NCBI GenBank assembly: GCA_963663145.1
Contig: OY760134.1
Location: forward strand, 2,976,001-3,040,000
Direction of reading: 5' to 3'
Source of the DNA: Azotimanducus sp963663145
GTDB lineage: Bacteria > Pseudomonadota > Gammaproteobacteria > Pseudomonadales > Azotimanducaceae
Length of the DNA: 64,000 nt
Part shown: positions 17,167-26,092 of the stretch, in pieces
Position numbering within the stretch: position 1 is the first letter of the stretch
How the letters are laid out: each line of letters opens with the position of its first letter
Translations under genes and position numbers: made by a program
Notes under the pieces: generated by a model
Database searches by the model: none
Told to the model about the DNA's origin: nothing
The model's input: only the letters and a program-made list of their open reading frames with translations

Positions 17167-18231
17167 TCAGTGAACGACCGGCGCGAGGTCGCCCGAAGCA
17201 TACAGGGTGCTGTATTTCTCTAGCGGGAGTGGTCGTATGTTGGCGGCCTGTCCCGCCGTCCCGAAGGCCGTGAGCCTATCCTTGATGACCTCCTTCATGG
17301 CTTGAAGTTGCTTGCCGAGGTACTTGCGCGGATCGAATTCGCGCGGACTATTGGCAAGAAACTCACGCGTTGCCGCAGTGGCCGCCAGCCTCAGGTCGGT
17401 ATCTATATTCACCTTGCGCACGCCATGGCGAATGCCTTCTTGGATCTCCTCCACCGGAACGCCGTAGGTTTCAGGTATGTCTCCTCCGAAGCGGTTGATG
17501 GTTTCCAAGAAGTCTTGAGGCACGGATGAGCTTCCGTGCATCACTAGGTGCGTGTTGGGAATGCGCTTATGAATTTCGCGCACCCGGTCGATTGCCAGAA
17601 TATCTCCGGTCGGCGGACGGCTGAACTTGTAAGCTCCGTGCGAGGTGCCAATGGCGATCGCCAAGGCATCCACTTCGGTCTGCGAGACAAAGTCAGCGGC
17701 CTGTTCGGGATCGGTCAAGAGCATGTCATGCGTGAGCGTACCTTCGGCACCCACGCCGTCCTCTTCTCCGGCTTCGCCGGTTTCCAATGATCCGAGGCAA
17801 CCAAGCTCGCCCTCCACCGACACCCCGCAGGCATGCGCCATGTCCACCGCGCGGCGAGTGACCTCTATGTTGTATTCATAGCTCGCCGGCGTCTTCTGAT
17901 CCTCAAGCAAGGAGCCATCCATCATCACGGAAGTGAATCCAAGTTGAATGGACCGCTGGCAGACCGCCGGGCTCGCACCATGATCTTGGTGCATCACCAA
18001 CGGAATATGGGGAAATTCCTCGACGGCGGCTAGGATGAGGTGCCTCAGAAAATTCGCTCCGGCATACTTCCTCGCCCCGGCGGAGGCCTGCACAATGACT
18101 GGGCTGTCCACTTCGTCGGCACCTTCCATGATGGCACGCATCTGCTCGAGATTGTTGACGTTGAAGGCGGGAACGCCGTAATCGTTTTCTGCCGCGTGGT
18201 CGAGCAATTGGCGCAAGCTGATGACTGCCAT
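17167..18231 (-). CDS. fba: fructose-1,6-bisphosphate aldolase, class II
   Basis: Zinc-dependent aldolase of glycolysis, gluconeogenesis and the Calvin cycle. It begins MAVISLRQLLDHAAEN; VMHQDHGAS carries zinc ligands, GELGCLGSLETGEAGEEDG is a family motif, and the loop VMHGSSSVPQDF is near residue 240. It is about 354 residues with the ATG at 18231, in line with the long class II (FbaA/CbbA) branch; in-frame codons further upstream are not family-like. It is the third gene of tkt-pgk-fba, 31 nt after pgk. The CbbA-like form fits either heterotrophic or CO2-fixing use; no RuBisCO genes are visible. Confidence 0.93.
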   Translation of the reverse strand: MAVISLRQLLDHAAENDYGVPAFNVNNLEQMRAIMEGADEVDSPVIVQASAGARKYAGANFLRHLILAAVEEFPHIPLVMHQDHGASPAVCQRSIQLGFTSVMMDGSLLEDQKTPASYEYNIEVTRRAVDMAHACGVSVEGELGCLGSLETGEAGEEDGVGAEGTLTHDMLLTDPEQAADFVSQTEVDALAIAIGTSHGAYKFSRPPTGDILAIDRVREIHKRIPNTHLVMHGSSSVPQDFLETINRFGGDIPETYGVPVEEIQEGIRHGVRKVNIDTDLRLAATAATREFLANSPREFDPRKYLGKQLQAMKEVIKDRLTAFGTAGQAANIRPLPLEKYSTLYASGDLAPVVH

Positions 18232-18262
18232 AGGGGAACTTCCAAATGAAACAAGAAAGAGA

Positions 18263-19435
18263 TTATCGCGCCCGCGCGCGAAGCGACGCAATAGCTGGAA
18301 GCTCCTTGCCTTCAACAAATTCGAGCAGAGCGCCACCGCCCGTGGAAATATAGGAAATCGAGTCCCTCATATTGGCTATTTCGATCGCCGCCAGCGTATC
18401 GCCACCGCCGACCACGGAAAAGGCTGCGGACTCGGCGACGCAGCGAGTTAGATGAAGGGTTCCAGCGGAAAAGGCGTCGATTTCGAACACGCCAACCGGG
18501 CCGTTCCAGAGAATGGTGCCAGCCTCTCCAAGCGTTTTGCCGAGCCGCGTCCGCGAGACCGGGCCGATATCGGCAACCATATCCCGCTTCGAAATGTGAT
18601 CAACCGGGACAATACGGGTCGTCACATCCTCCCGAACTTCTTCGGCGACCACAACATCATCGGGTAATAGCGGACGACACTTTTCTCTCAGTCGTTTCGC
18701 CTCGTCGAGCATCGATGCCTCAATGAGCGACCGACCAACGTCTTTGCCGGCCGCGGCCAAGAAAGTGGTGGCGATGGCGCCGCCAACAACCAAAGAGTCG
18801 GTGAGTTCAGCGAGCCGGTCAAGTACGCCCAGCTTGGTGCTGATCTTCGCTCCGCCAATGACTGCCACGAATGGACGTGCCGGGTTTTCCAGTAACCGTT
18901 CGAGCGCCTCGAGTTCTCTGACAAGCAGCGGACCGGCGCAGGCAATCTCCGCCGCCTCAATGACTCCAGCGGTGGATGCATGCGCGCGATGCGCGGTCGC
19001 GAAGGCGTCCATGACGAACACGTCGCACAGATTCGCAAGCCTTCGAGCGGGCTCCTGTGAGTTTTCCGTTTCGCCCGGAAGAAATCGAAGGTTTTCGAGC
19101 AAAGCGAGACTTCCGGGGTTGAGGTTCTCGGCATCGCCAAGATTTTCAATAAGCAAGACCTCTCTCGCTAAGAGTTCGCTGAGCCGCGTGGCAACTGGGC
19201 GAAGCGAGAATTCTGGAGTTGTCTGCGCGCTTGCTCCCTCTGGCGGCCTGCCTAGATGCGAGGCGAGCAGCACCGACTTTGCTCCATGGTCGAACGCCTG
19301 TTCGATGGTCGGCAGCGCCGCGAGCAGCCTCGCGTCGCTTGTGACCCTGCCCTCGGCAATTGGCGCGTTGAGGTCTTCTCGGATCAGAAGGCGCTTTGCG
19401 CGGATAGGTACCTCGGAGAGCTTTGGGATCTTCAT
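18263..19435 (-). CDS. pgk: phosphoglycerate kinase
   Basis: Transfers phosphate between 1,3-bisphosphoglycerate and ADP. The start MKIPKLSEVPIRAKRLLIRE with DLNAPI is the family N-terminus, SHLGRPPEG is the substrate loop, GGAKISTKLGVL is in the hinge, and the nucleotide region is GGGDTLAAIE with STGGGALLEFVEGKELP at the end. It is about 390 residues. Its ATG shares one base with the TGA of tkt (TGATG), so the two are translationally coupled. The usual gap (GAPDH) gene between tkt and pgk is absent. Confidence 0.95.
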   Translation of the reverse strand: MKIPKLSEVPIRAKRLLIREDLNAPIAEGRVTSDARLLAALPTIEQAFDHGAKSVLLASHLGRPPEGASAQTTPEFSLRPVATRLSELLAREVLLIENLGDAENLNPGSLALLENLRFLPGETENSQEPARRLANLCDVFVMDAFATAHRAHASTAGVIEAAEIACAGPLLVRELEALERLLENPARPFVAVIGGAKISTKLGVLDRLAELTDSLVVGGAIATTFLAAAGKDVGRSLIEASMLDEAKRLREKCRPLLPDDVVVAEEVREDVTTRIVPVDHISKRDMVADIGPVSRTRLGKTLGEAGTILWNGPVGVFEIDAFSAGTLHLTRCVAESAAFSVVGGGDTLAAIEIANMRDSISYISTGGGALLEFVEGKELPAIASLRARAR

Positions 19436-21462
19436 CAAGCGTCTTGGGCCTCGGTAAGCGGCCCTTTGAGCGCATCGAGTACGGCTTCCACCGTCATGCC
19501 ACAGGCACGCATCGCGGTGGCGCCAGGTGCGGAAACGCCAAAACGCTCGATTCCGATGACTGTCCCTTCGAGGCCGACATAGCGCCGCCAATAGTCCGGG
19601 TGCCCCGCCTCGACGGCGATTCTGCGTTTGACTTCTGGCGGCAGTACGGTGTCGCGGTACGCCTGTGATTGTCGATCAAACACTTGGGTACTCGGCATGG
19701 ACACCACGCGCACTCCCATGCCTTGGGATTGCGCTTGCTTCGCCGCTTGCACGGCTAATTCCACCTCGGAACCGGTCGCAATCACTATGGCATCAAGCGA
19801 ACCTTGGGCCTCAAGGAGCACATAACCACCGCGTTCGACCATACCAAACGCATCGGCATCCCTCGTCTGTCCTTCGGTCTTTTGGCGCGTGAGCACCAGC
19901 GCGGTCGGCCCTTTGTGCGAGATGGCCTGCTCCACCGCCACGCAGGTCTCGACCAGGTCACAGGGACGCCAAAGGGTGAAGTTTGGGGTGGTGCGCAGAT
20001 TGGTGAGTTGCTCAATGGGTTGATGTGTGGGGCCATCCTCTCCGAGACCCACCGAATCGTGCGTGTAGACGAAGATATTCGGCAGATTCATCAGCGAAGC
20101 GAGGCGGACGGCGTTGCGCGCGTATTCCATGAACACCAGGAAGGTCCCTGAGAAGGGACGCAGGCCACCGTGCAGCAGCATGCCGTTGGTCATGGCGGTC
20201 ATGCCGAACTCCCTCACGCCCCAATGGACATAGTCGGCCGGCCCTTGATCCTGCTCGACCATATTGAGTGCGCGGGCATCCTTGAACTTGGTGCCGTTTG
20301 ACCCTGAAAGGTCCGCCGAACCACCGATGAGTTCGGGTAGCGGGCCCACACAGGCATCAAGGCAGCGGGTCAGCGCCTTTCGGGTTTCGAGCGGTGCGGG
20401 CGATGCGTGTGCGTCGCTGGCAAGTGTCCTTAAGGCTTCGTTCCATCCTTGCGGCAGTTCCCCCTTCATGCGTCGTGTAAGTTCGGCGGCGAGTTCGGGA
20501 TGGTCGCGTTCGTAAGCCCGAAAGCGCGTTTGCCAATCCAAGACAAGGGTTTTGCCGCGAGCGGTTTGATCCCACTCGGACTTGAGATATTCCGGCACTT
20601 CAAAAGGAGGTGCAGACCAGCCAAGCGCCTCGCGGGTTGCGGCAATCTCATCGCCGCCAAGCGGTGCGCCATGGGTCGAAGCCGTACCTGCCTTGTTCGG
20701 CGCGCCAAAGCCTATGGTGGTGCGACAGCACAGAAGCGTCGGGCGTGTGGTCTCGCCCTGGGCGGTGTCCACTGCCTCAAGAAGCGCTGCCGGGTCGTGA
20801 CCATCCACGTCGCGCAATACCTGCCATCCGTAGGATTCGAACCTTCCGGCCACGTCTTCCGTGTACCAAGGGCCAACCTCGCCATCAATCGAAATGTTGT
20901 TATCGTCGTAGAGGCAGATCAACTTGCCGAGACGGGCGGTGCCGGCGAAGGACGCGGCCTCGTGCGACACGCCTTCCATAAGACAGCCATCACCGGCAAT
21001 TACGTAGGTGCGGTGGTTAATGATGTCGTGCCCGTCTCGATTGAATGCCTCGGCAAGCAACTGCTCCGCGAGCGCCATGCCCACGGCATTGGCGAGACCT
21101 TGGCCAAGTGGGCCCGTCGTCGTCTCCACGCCCGGTGCATGGCCAAACTCCGGATGTCCCGGGGTCTTCGAGCCAAGCTGACGAAAGTTCCTGATCTCGT
21201 TGATGGACAGGTCATATCCGGTCAAGTGCAGCACCGCGTAGAGCAGCATGGAGGCATGCCCGTTGGAAAGCACGAACCTGTCTCGGTCAATCCATGCGGG
21301 GTCCTGTGGCGCATACTTTAAGACCTCTGTCCACAGGACTTCCGCGATGTCAGCGAGGCCCATGGGCGCGCCGGGATGTCCGGATTTCGCCGCCTCGACG
21401 GCATCCATGGCGAGCGCCCGTATCGCATTGGCGCGTTCGCGCCGTCGGCTAATTGTTGGCAT
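19435..21462 (-). CDS. tkt: transketolase
   Basis: Thiamine-diphosphate enzyme of the pentose phosphate and Calvin pathways. It is full length at 675 residues. Motifs seen are KSGHPGAPMGLADIAEVLW (N-terminal), GDGCLMEGVSHEAASFAG (ThDP Mg site GDG...N), the catalytic-glutamate region GVREFGMTAMTNGMLLHGG, and FVYTHDSVGLGEDGPTHQPI. It is first in the operon with pgk and fba, a common proteobacterial cluster for triose-to-hexose metabolism. The start ATG at 21462 matches the family N-terminus. Confidence 0.96.
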   Translation of the reverse strand: MPTISRRRERANAIRALAMDAVEAAKSGHPGAPMGLADIAEVLWTEVLKYAPQDPAWIDRDRFVLSNGHASMLLYAVLHLTGYDLSINEIRNFRQLGSKTPGHPEFGHAPGVETTTGPLGQGLANAVGMALAEQLLAEAFNRDGHDIINHRTYVIAGDGCLMEGVSHEAASFAGTARLGKLICLYDDNNISIDGEVGPWYTEDVAGRFESYGWQVLRDVDGHDPAALLEAVDTAQGETTRPTLLCCRTTIGFGAPNKAGTASTHGAPLGGDEIAATREALGWSAPPFEVPEYLKSEWDQTARGKTLVLDWQTRFRAYERDHPELAAELTRRMKGELPQGWNEALRTLASDAHASPAPLETRKALTRCLDACVGPLPELIGGSADLSGSNGTKFKDARALNMVEQDQGPADYVHWGVREFGMTAMTNGMLLHGGLRPFSGTFLVFMEYARNAVRLASLMNLPNIFVYTHDSVGLGEDGPTHQPIEQLTNLRTTPNFTLWRPCDLVETCVAVEQAISHKGPTALVLTRQKTEGQTRDADAFGMVERGGYVLLEAQGSLDAIVIATGSEVELAVQAAKQAQSQGMGVRVVSMPSTQVFDRQSQAYRDTVLPPEVKRRIAVEAGHPDYWRRYVGLEGTVIGIERFGVSAPGATAMRACGMTVEAVLDALKGPLTEAQDA

Positions 21463-22044
21463 GTGTGGTGGCGGGAATCACAAAGTGCGTATTTTCCTTG
21501 TTTTGTGGGTCGGGGGGCAACGCTTGCGCTGGAGCTTGCAGCGCAAACGCTCACGCAAGATTTGTCGCAGGGTTACCAGAAAGGTGCTGCTTACCCGTTC
21601 ATTTCGGAAAACAACTTTGCGAAAAGAATGCCTCTCCCGTCAAGTGGCGCACAGTGGCGGCTGAGTCGCAACGCTGACGCACAAGAATCATCAAGACCGC
21701 TCTCGACTTAAATCTCTTCGTTGAGGGTTTCGACGTACTTTCGATAAATGAACAGGCGATTTCGCGCGCGTTGTTTTGCGCTCGCCGAAATCCTTTCGCG
21801 ATCAGCTCGAAATAGCCCATGCAAATGTATTGTGGCATTGCAGGCGTTGTTCGCAATCACCGTCCACCCTAGCCCGGAAAATTCACCAGTCCGCTCCTGT
21901 TCGCATGTATCCTATTGAAGCCCATGAAGATATTGCCCCGTAGCCACAAACACGGTTTGCATCAGCGCCCGCTTTGCGGGGCAGCCGCCCGAAGGGTCGG
22001 GCACACGGATGTGCCCGATGAAACTGGTGAAATTTCCGGGCTAG
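21463..22044. other. gene-poor stretch upstream of tkt with possible remnants
   Basis: No intact gene is recognised. On the - strand one frame (about 21711-21913) lacks a start codon but ends in a convincing C-terminus (AKQRARNRLFIYRKYVETL followed by NEEI-stop), which may be the tail of a lost gene. The promoter of tkt should lie in the first 150 bases. Hairpin-forming DNA follows at 21966-22017, then a Fic remnant. Confidence 0.5.
21966..22017. repeat. REP-like cluster of GC-rich hairpins
   Basis: Three short palindromes occur in tandem: CCCGC-TTT-GCGGG, GCCCGA-AGGG-TCGGGC, and CGGGCACA-CGGA-TGTGCCCG, the last a perfect 8-bp stem. None has a T-run, so they are more like repetitive extragenic palindromes than terminators. 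They sit between the Fic remnant and the empty stretch. Confidence 0.5.
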
Positions 22045-22165
22045 TTCGGTTCAGCAATTCGTAGTATTTCTCACGATTTTGTTTGAAGTACAGACTCAGG
22101 TAGAGCAGTGGTTCGCGCAATACGCCATCTGCACATAAGAGCAGCACTATGAGAATGCGCCGTGC
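22045..22165 (-). pseudogene. C-terminal remnant of a Fic-family protein
   Basis: One frame reads RRILIVLLLCADGVLREPLL and continues YLSLYFKQNREKYYELLNR. Intact Fic (AMP-transferase) proteins carry GNGRIGRLL, then LLLC-GVL-EPLLYLSLYFK-HR-YY-LL. The catalytic HPFxDGNGR part is missing and the fragment runs into unrelated sequence on both sides. It begins just after the stop of the truncated ATPase gene on the same strand, so the two remnants were probably joined by a deletion. Confidence 0.8.
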
Positions 22166-22179
22166 TCGGCAGGGACGAC

Positions 22180-22551
22180 TTACTTTGGACCGTCGCCGAA
22201 GTCCTCACGGGAATCCCCCGTGAGTGCCGACGCCAAATCCCATAGCAGTTTCTGGTAAGCGCCAACGGCAGAGGGGCTGGCACAAAAGACAGATTGAACG
22301 GTTTGTCCGTCTTCGGGTCTTTTCGCTAACCGCTTGATGGTCTCGTGAACAAGCGATGTCTTGCCCGAACCCGGAGGTCCGCCAATGATGAAAGTGCCTC
22401 CCTCCAGAAACTGCTCCGAATCAAAAAGATAATGCGATATTTCGCATATGGAGCCAATAATGTTCTCGCGTCCGCCGAAGGCAATGGGAGGTTTGCGTTC
22501 ACCATGATCCGCTATGAGCTTCTTGAGCTTTTGATGAACGGTTTTCGACAT
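22180..22551 (-). pseudogene. 5' part of a P-loop ATP-binding protein, truncated
   Basis: About 123 residues with a clear Walker A (IIGGPPGSGKTSLVHETIKR) near residue 55, preceded by FGGRENIIGSI, as in AAA-type ATPases of defence or mobile-element loci. The frame ends soon after the first domain half; no Walker B or C-terminal part follows. The junction to a Fic 3' fragment 15-20 bases downstream marks a deletion point. I call it a truncated pseudogene, although a short product could still be made. Confidence 0.65.
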
Positions 22552-22762
22552 GAGGCGAAGTCCAGCCAATCTCCGGCTCGGCTATTGCCGTGAATTATAT
22601 GCAAGGCAGATTGAAAGCCAGCGGAACTGAAACGCCGGAATGCCCGATTCCTCGAAACCGACAATTGAGAATAGTCGTACCCGTGGGTGTTGTGTTCAAG
22701 TGGTTCATTCGCGCAATTGGCGATGAACCCAAGGCTGGAACTGCCATGCAGGCACCCAGCGC

Positions 22763-24274
22763 CTAGAGAGTCTTCTTGTTCGCAGTCTTGGCCCACTTCC
22801 TACGCCACCAGAGGATGGGACCCGTCACCACCATGAAAATGGCGAGGAGTGCGAGCAGGTCCAGAAAATAACGCGCATGCCTGCTGACTATGTTGCCGTT
22901 GTGGATTTCGAACATCAGCAGCATCAGGGGTGTGGCATCGAGCTTGGGGAGGCGTAAATCGACTCGTTGCAATCCTGCTCGGAGATCTCCCTCGAAAGCT
23001 GCGGGGCCGCTGATCACGTACCAGCGATCTTGACTGATTGTTGCGTCTGACGGCATACCCACCAGACCCGGAATCATCTGCCAGTCTCCACCTTGAAGCG
23101 GTCTTTGAAAGCTCGGTCCACCGAGACCGCCGGCAAACAATTGATCGCCCTCGCGTCTCAGGCTCCAGACGAATCCAGGCGTGCCGGTCGGACTCTGCTC
23201 GCGTATCCAGCGCTTCCCGTCATCCTTAGTGGTCAGCACGCCCAATCGGGTGCCTATAGTGAATTTGGTCGGCTGCTCGGGATAGGCCACCACATGCGAA
23301 ACCTCGTCCGTCAAAGAACGAAAATCGTAGACCGGAGGCAGAAAGTCGCGATCAATCTTGTTGCCCACCAATGCTGGCATCCATTCGCCTCGGTGATCCA
23401 TGATGATGCCGCTGATTGACAAGTAGAGCACCGGCCCTATGGCTAGTAGACCGATCAAGGGCGCGTGCAGATTGAACAGGCTGTTTTTTAGAACCCGCTT
23501 GCCCTCGTGCTGTTGTCGTCTATACCACCACTGCAACACGCCGGTGAGCGCAAGCAGCGCGAAGGCGAGCGCGCCGAAGTCGTTAATGGCTAGGTTGATA
23601 TCCCGCCGCACAAAGGAACGCCCGAGATGGGTGTCAAACAGAAATCGCGACCAACTCACCTCCTGTGGCAGGTCCTCAACCACAACCTCGTCAAGCTCGA
23701 TCGACGCAACCTGCATCTCCTCACCCAAAGTGATGCGCAGAATTCGGCTGCGGTCTTCCACGGCCACTAGGCCATTTGCGACCGATCCGCGATCAAGCGC
23801 CGTCAATCTCTTCCCTTCAAGACCCACGCGCGTTGCCGGAACAGAGGCAAGCTTGGGAGAGAAACTCCAAAGGCCATCATCGCTCGCCAGCCAGATGCGT
23901 TCCCATCCGAGCACCTCATCCACAAGCATGGCGTAGATCATCGGAGCGCCGGATTGTCCTTCAAAGGCGACGGGTTGCCAACTACGAGTCCCGTCGCTGC
24001 TTCGCCAAGCGCCTGCGGCGCCGCCTGCCACCCACTGATTTGCATCACCGGGGTTGGCCTGCAGCAAGGTGATGTGGCGGGTGGCCAGATTCTCTGAGAT
24101 ATGATCGGGTAGATAGTCGTACGGGACTCCGACTTGCCATGCCCAGCGCCAATCGTCTCGGTGGTCGAGCATGAGCCCGGATATTCCAAGAAGCGCCAAC
24201 CAGAAGGCACCAAATAGTCCGCCCCATCGATGCAGACGAAGTAAGCGACTACGCAGGTTCACTTGTGGACGCAC
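22763..24274 (-). CDS. PepSY-associated transmembrane protein
   Basis: A 503-residue inner-membrane protein of the PepSY-TM type. The start LRLHRWGGLFGAFWLALLGI with SGLMLDH is the family N-terminal helix. Further helices are near residues 230-250 (FGALAFALLALTGVLQWWYR), 275-295 and 470-490 (LLALLAIFMVVTGPILWWRR), and there is a large periplasmic part with beta-propeller-like repeats. Conserved His residues at helix ends suggest heme-linked electron transfer. Members often reduce or release iron from siderophores after TonB-dependent uptake. It overlaps a possible 80-aa gene by 16 nt. Confidence 0.85.
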   Translation of the reverse strand: MRPQVNLRSRLLRLHRWGGLFGAFWLALLGISGLMLDHRDDWRWAWQVGVPYDYLPDHISENLATRHITLLQANPGDANQWVAGGAAGAWRSSDGTRSWQPVAFEGQSGAPMIYAMLVDEVLGWERIWLASDDGLWSFSPKLASVPATRVGLEGKRLTALDRGSVANGLVAVEDRSRILRITLGEEMQVASIELDEVVVEDLPQEVSWSRFLFDTHLGRSFVRRDINLAINDFGALAFALLALTGVLQWWYRRQQHEGKRVLKNSLFNLHAPLIGLLAIGPVLYLSISGIIMDHRGEWMPALVGNKIDRDFLPPVYDFRSLTDEVSHVVAYPEQPTKFTIGTRLGVLTTKDDGKRWIREQSPTGTPGFVWSLRREGDQLFAGGLGGPSFQRPLQGGDWQMIPGLVGMPSDATISQDRWYVISGPAAFEGDLRAGLQRVDLRLPKLDATPLMLLMFEIHNGNIVSRHARYFLDLLALLAIFMVVTGPILWWRRKWAKTANKKTL

Positions 24275-24501
24275 TCAGCAATGGACCCGTCAAGTCTGAG
24301 CCATGCGACAAATCGGAGCATTGCCGTGCCCGGCGGTGTATTTTTCTGGTATGTGGGTATCGAGATGAGATGGCGTTGCCCGATGTCTTGCGCGTCTTGA
24401 GCTCCCACAAAATGCGCCAGCAGGATTGACAAGGTCGGCAGTGTGCCTATTGTCATCCATAATTGCAGGCTCGGCTTCCTGCGGTGGAGACGATCGCTCA
24501 A
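24259..24501 (-). CDS. possible small membrane protein upstream of the PepSY gene
   Basis: An 80-codon frame with one hydrophobic segment (LWMTIGTLPTLSILLAHFVG, residues 14-33) after a basic start. It overlaps the PepSY gene by 16 nt on the same strand, compatible with coupling. PepSY-TM genes often follow a small membrane-protein gene. The C-terminal half has no recognisable features, so this is only a candidate. Confidence 0.4.
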   Translation of the reverse strand: MSDRLHRRKPSLQLWMTIGTLPTLSILLAHFVGAQDAQDIGQRHLISIPTYQKNTPPGTAMLRFVAWLRLDGSIAECVHK

Positions 24502-24603
24502 AGGGATCTTCCTGAATTCTCGTCCAAGAGGATATTAACAGTCATAGCGCTTCGATAAGGGGGTGCCGGTACGGACAGGTGAGCACGTCGATGATTTCGG
24601 CCA

Positions 24604-24897
24604 ATGGATCTAAACTCCATATCGGCCGAAATCGATGTATCAAGAACGAAAGCTTGGCGAATCGGTGCGAAGCCTGTCCAACACTTTTACAGTGTGGACT
24701 TACTGATCGAGCAGGACAATCGGTTGCACCCAGTCGAAATCAAGAAGAATGCCTCCCCGGGCACGGCTGCGGCCAAGGGCTTCGCGGAGCTCAAACTGCA
24801 GGGTCGAGATATCGGGCCGAGTGCCGTGATCCGCCTCAGGGAATCCTCGGTGGCGCTAGACCATGACGTGATCGCAATCCCCGCAGCCTATCTTTGA
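24604..24897 (+). pseudogene. C-terminal remnant of an AAA ATPase with DUF4143
   Basis: The second half reads VDLLIEQDNRLHPVEIKKNA then IGPSAVIRLRESSVALDHDV. This matches the nuclease-like C-terminal end of ATP-binding DUF4143 proteins (EIDLLIE...LHPVEIKK...PVG.GAVICL). The front part (ISAEIDVSRTKAWRI) may be a piece of the internal helix-turn-helix, so most of the gene seems deleted from within. Intact members are about 400 residues; about 97 remain here. Confidence 0.7.
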
Positions 24898-24971
24898 TCC
24901 GGAGCCGCAGGAACGCTTTCAGTCGGAAAAGCGTCGGGCGGATGAAGAATCGCGTGCCGCAAGGGGTCAGA

Positions 24972-25274
24972 TTACGCTCCCGGACGGCCTGTTCTCCAGT
25001 CCCATCGACGGACTTGTACATCCGCGAACACATCCGCCTTGCCGTAGGGGCTGTCGGCGACAAACGCACTCGCCGCCTCCAATGAGGGTGCTTCAACGAT
25101 CAATAGTAGGCCGACAAGGGTATCCGAGTCATCGGCGAGCGTCGGGCCCGCATGAAGCACAACGATGTCGGGGTGATCAGGATGATCTCGCAAATAGCCC
25201 ATATAGGCCGCCTGAAGTTCGCTGCCTTCATGCACCAACCCGGGCTTGTGAGTGACGACCGCAACAGCGTGCAT
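24972..25274 (-). CDS. YciI-family protein
   Basis: A roughly 100-residue ferredoxin-like alpha-beta protein. The start MHAVAVVTHKPGLVHEGSEL, the middle DIVVLHAGPTLADDSDTLVG and the end SPYGKADVFADVQVRRWDW follow the YCII-related pattern with its conserved Gly-Pro and terminal WD/W. The ATG at 25274 has AGGGAG upstream; a longer frame to 25310 is less likely. Biochemical role is unknown for most members. A sigma70-like promoter overlaps the left 21-bp repeat. Confidence 0.75.
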   Translation of the reverse strand: MHAVAVVTHKPGLVHEGSELQAAYMGYLRDHPDHPDIVVLHAGPTLADDSDTLVGLLLIVEAPSLEAASAFVADSPYGKADVFADVQVRRWDWRTGRPGA

Positions 25275-25308
25275 AGGATTCTCCCTGTCCTTCCGTGAGT
25301 CGCTTCCC

Positions 25309-25338
25309 ACAATAGGCCAATTGATTTGTTTCTGTCAA
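25309..25338 (-). promoter_or_regulatory. sigma70-like promoter of the YciI-family gene
   Basis: On the - strand TTGACA (25338-25333) is followed 18 nt later by TATTGT (25314-25309), about 35 bases before the start codon. The -35 box lies inside the left copy of the 21-bp repeat. Confidence 0.6.
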
Positions 25339-25341
25339 TGT
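25321..25341 (+). repeat. 21-bp direct repeat, left copy, flanking the TA module
   Basis: TTGATTTGTTTCTGTCAATG plus one T. It matches the copy at 26093-26113 at 20 of 21 positions. The match continues a few bases leftward with one gap (GGCCAA against GGTCAAG). It ends 67 bases before the antitoxin start. Confidence 0.9.
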
Positions 25342-25408
25342 CTCTCCTTTGGACTTGTTCGAGGCGTCTCACCAAGTCAGTCCGCTATGACGTTATAATG
25401 CCGCCACA

Positions 25409-25669
25409 ATGATGTTACGCACGCAAATATCAATCGACTCGGAGTTGCTCGCGTGTGTCCGCGCACGCGCATCGGCGCTGAACATTTCGCTTGCGGAGTA
25501 CTTTCGCAGACTTGCCGAGCGGGATTTGGCGGGGTCACCTAAGAATGTTGATCGTTCGATTGTTTTTCACCTTGGCGCGTCGGGAGGCGCAGATATTTCC
25601 AAAGACAAGGACCGCCTGATCGGCGAGGCCACGCGCGCCGGGAGGTCTCGGCCACCGACTGCGCTATGA
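25409..25669 (+). CDS. vapB: VapB-like ribbon-helix-helix antitoxin
   Basis: An 86-residue protein. LRTQISIDSELLACVRARAS and LNISLAEYFRRLAERDL form a ribbon strand followed by two helices, the DNA-binding fold of many type II antitoxins; the variable C-terminal tail would wrap the toxin. Its stop overlaps the toxin start by 4 nt (ATGA, 25666-25669), giving coupled translation. It would neutralise the PIN toxin and repress its own promoter. A start two residues apart (25409 or 25412) is undecided. Confidence 0.82.
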   Translation: MMLRTQISIDSELLACVRARASALNISLAEYFRRLAERDLAGSPKNVDRSIVFHLGASGGADISKDKDRLIGEATRAGRSRPPTAL

Positions 25670-26079
25670 GCGTCTTTGTAGATACTTCAGCTTGGTACGC
25701 GGCCGCAGACACTGACGATCGGCACAACACTCGTGCGATGGCGCTCTTGAGCACCGAAGAACCTCTTGTCACGAGCGATCATGTGCTCATTGAATCATGG
25801 CGCCTGCTGCACCATTGTCTTTCGCCGATGGCCGCAGAGAGATTCTGGGATGGTCTGCGAAGCGGCGTCGCCAGCATTGAGCAGACGACGAGCGCCGATC
25901 TGGAGTCGGCATGGGCCATCGGCGAGACCTTTTCGGACCAAGACTTCGCCATTGTGGACCGAACGTCGTTCGCACTTATGGTGCGCCTTGGCATTTCCCG
26001 CGTCATATCATTTGACAGAGACTTTGCCGTGTTCCGCTACGGCCGCGGCCGAAAGCTTGCTTTTGAGGTGCTGTCGTAA
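25666..26079 (+). CDS. vapC: VapC-like PIN-domain toxin ribonuclease
   Basis: A 137-residue PIN-domain protein. The first acidic residue is in MSVFVDTSAWYAAAD (Asp6), a conserved Glu is in SDHVLIESW, and late Asp residues are in DQDFAIVDRTSFALM and ISFDRDFAVF. Together these form the Mg-dependent RNase site that in VapC toxins cuts tRNA or rRNA. Length and fold are complete, so the toxin appears intact. It is encoded directly after its antitoxin. The whole module is bracketed by a 21-bp direct repeat. Confidence 0.85.
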   Translation: MSVFVDTSAWYAAADTDDRHNTRAMALLSTEEPLVTSDHVLIESWRLLHHCLSPMAAERFWDGLRSGVASIEQTTSADLESAWAIGETFSDQDFAIVDRTSFALMVRLGISRVISFDRDFAVFRYGRGRKLAFEVLS

Positions 26080-26092
26080 GCTGCCGGTCAAG

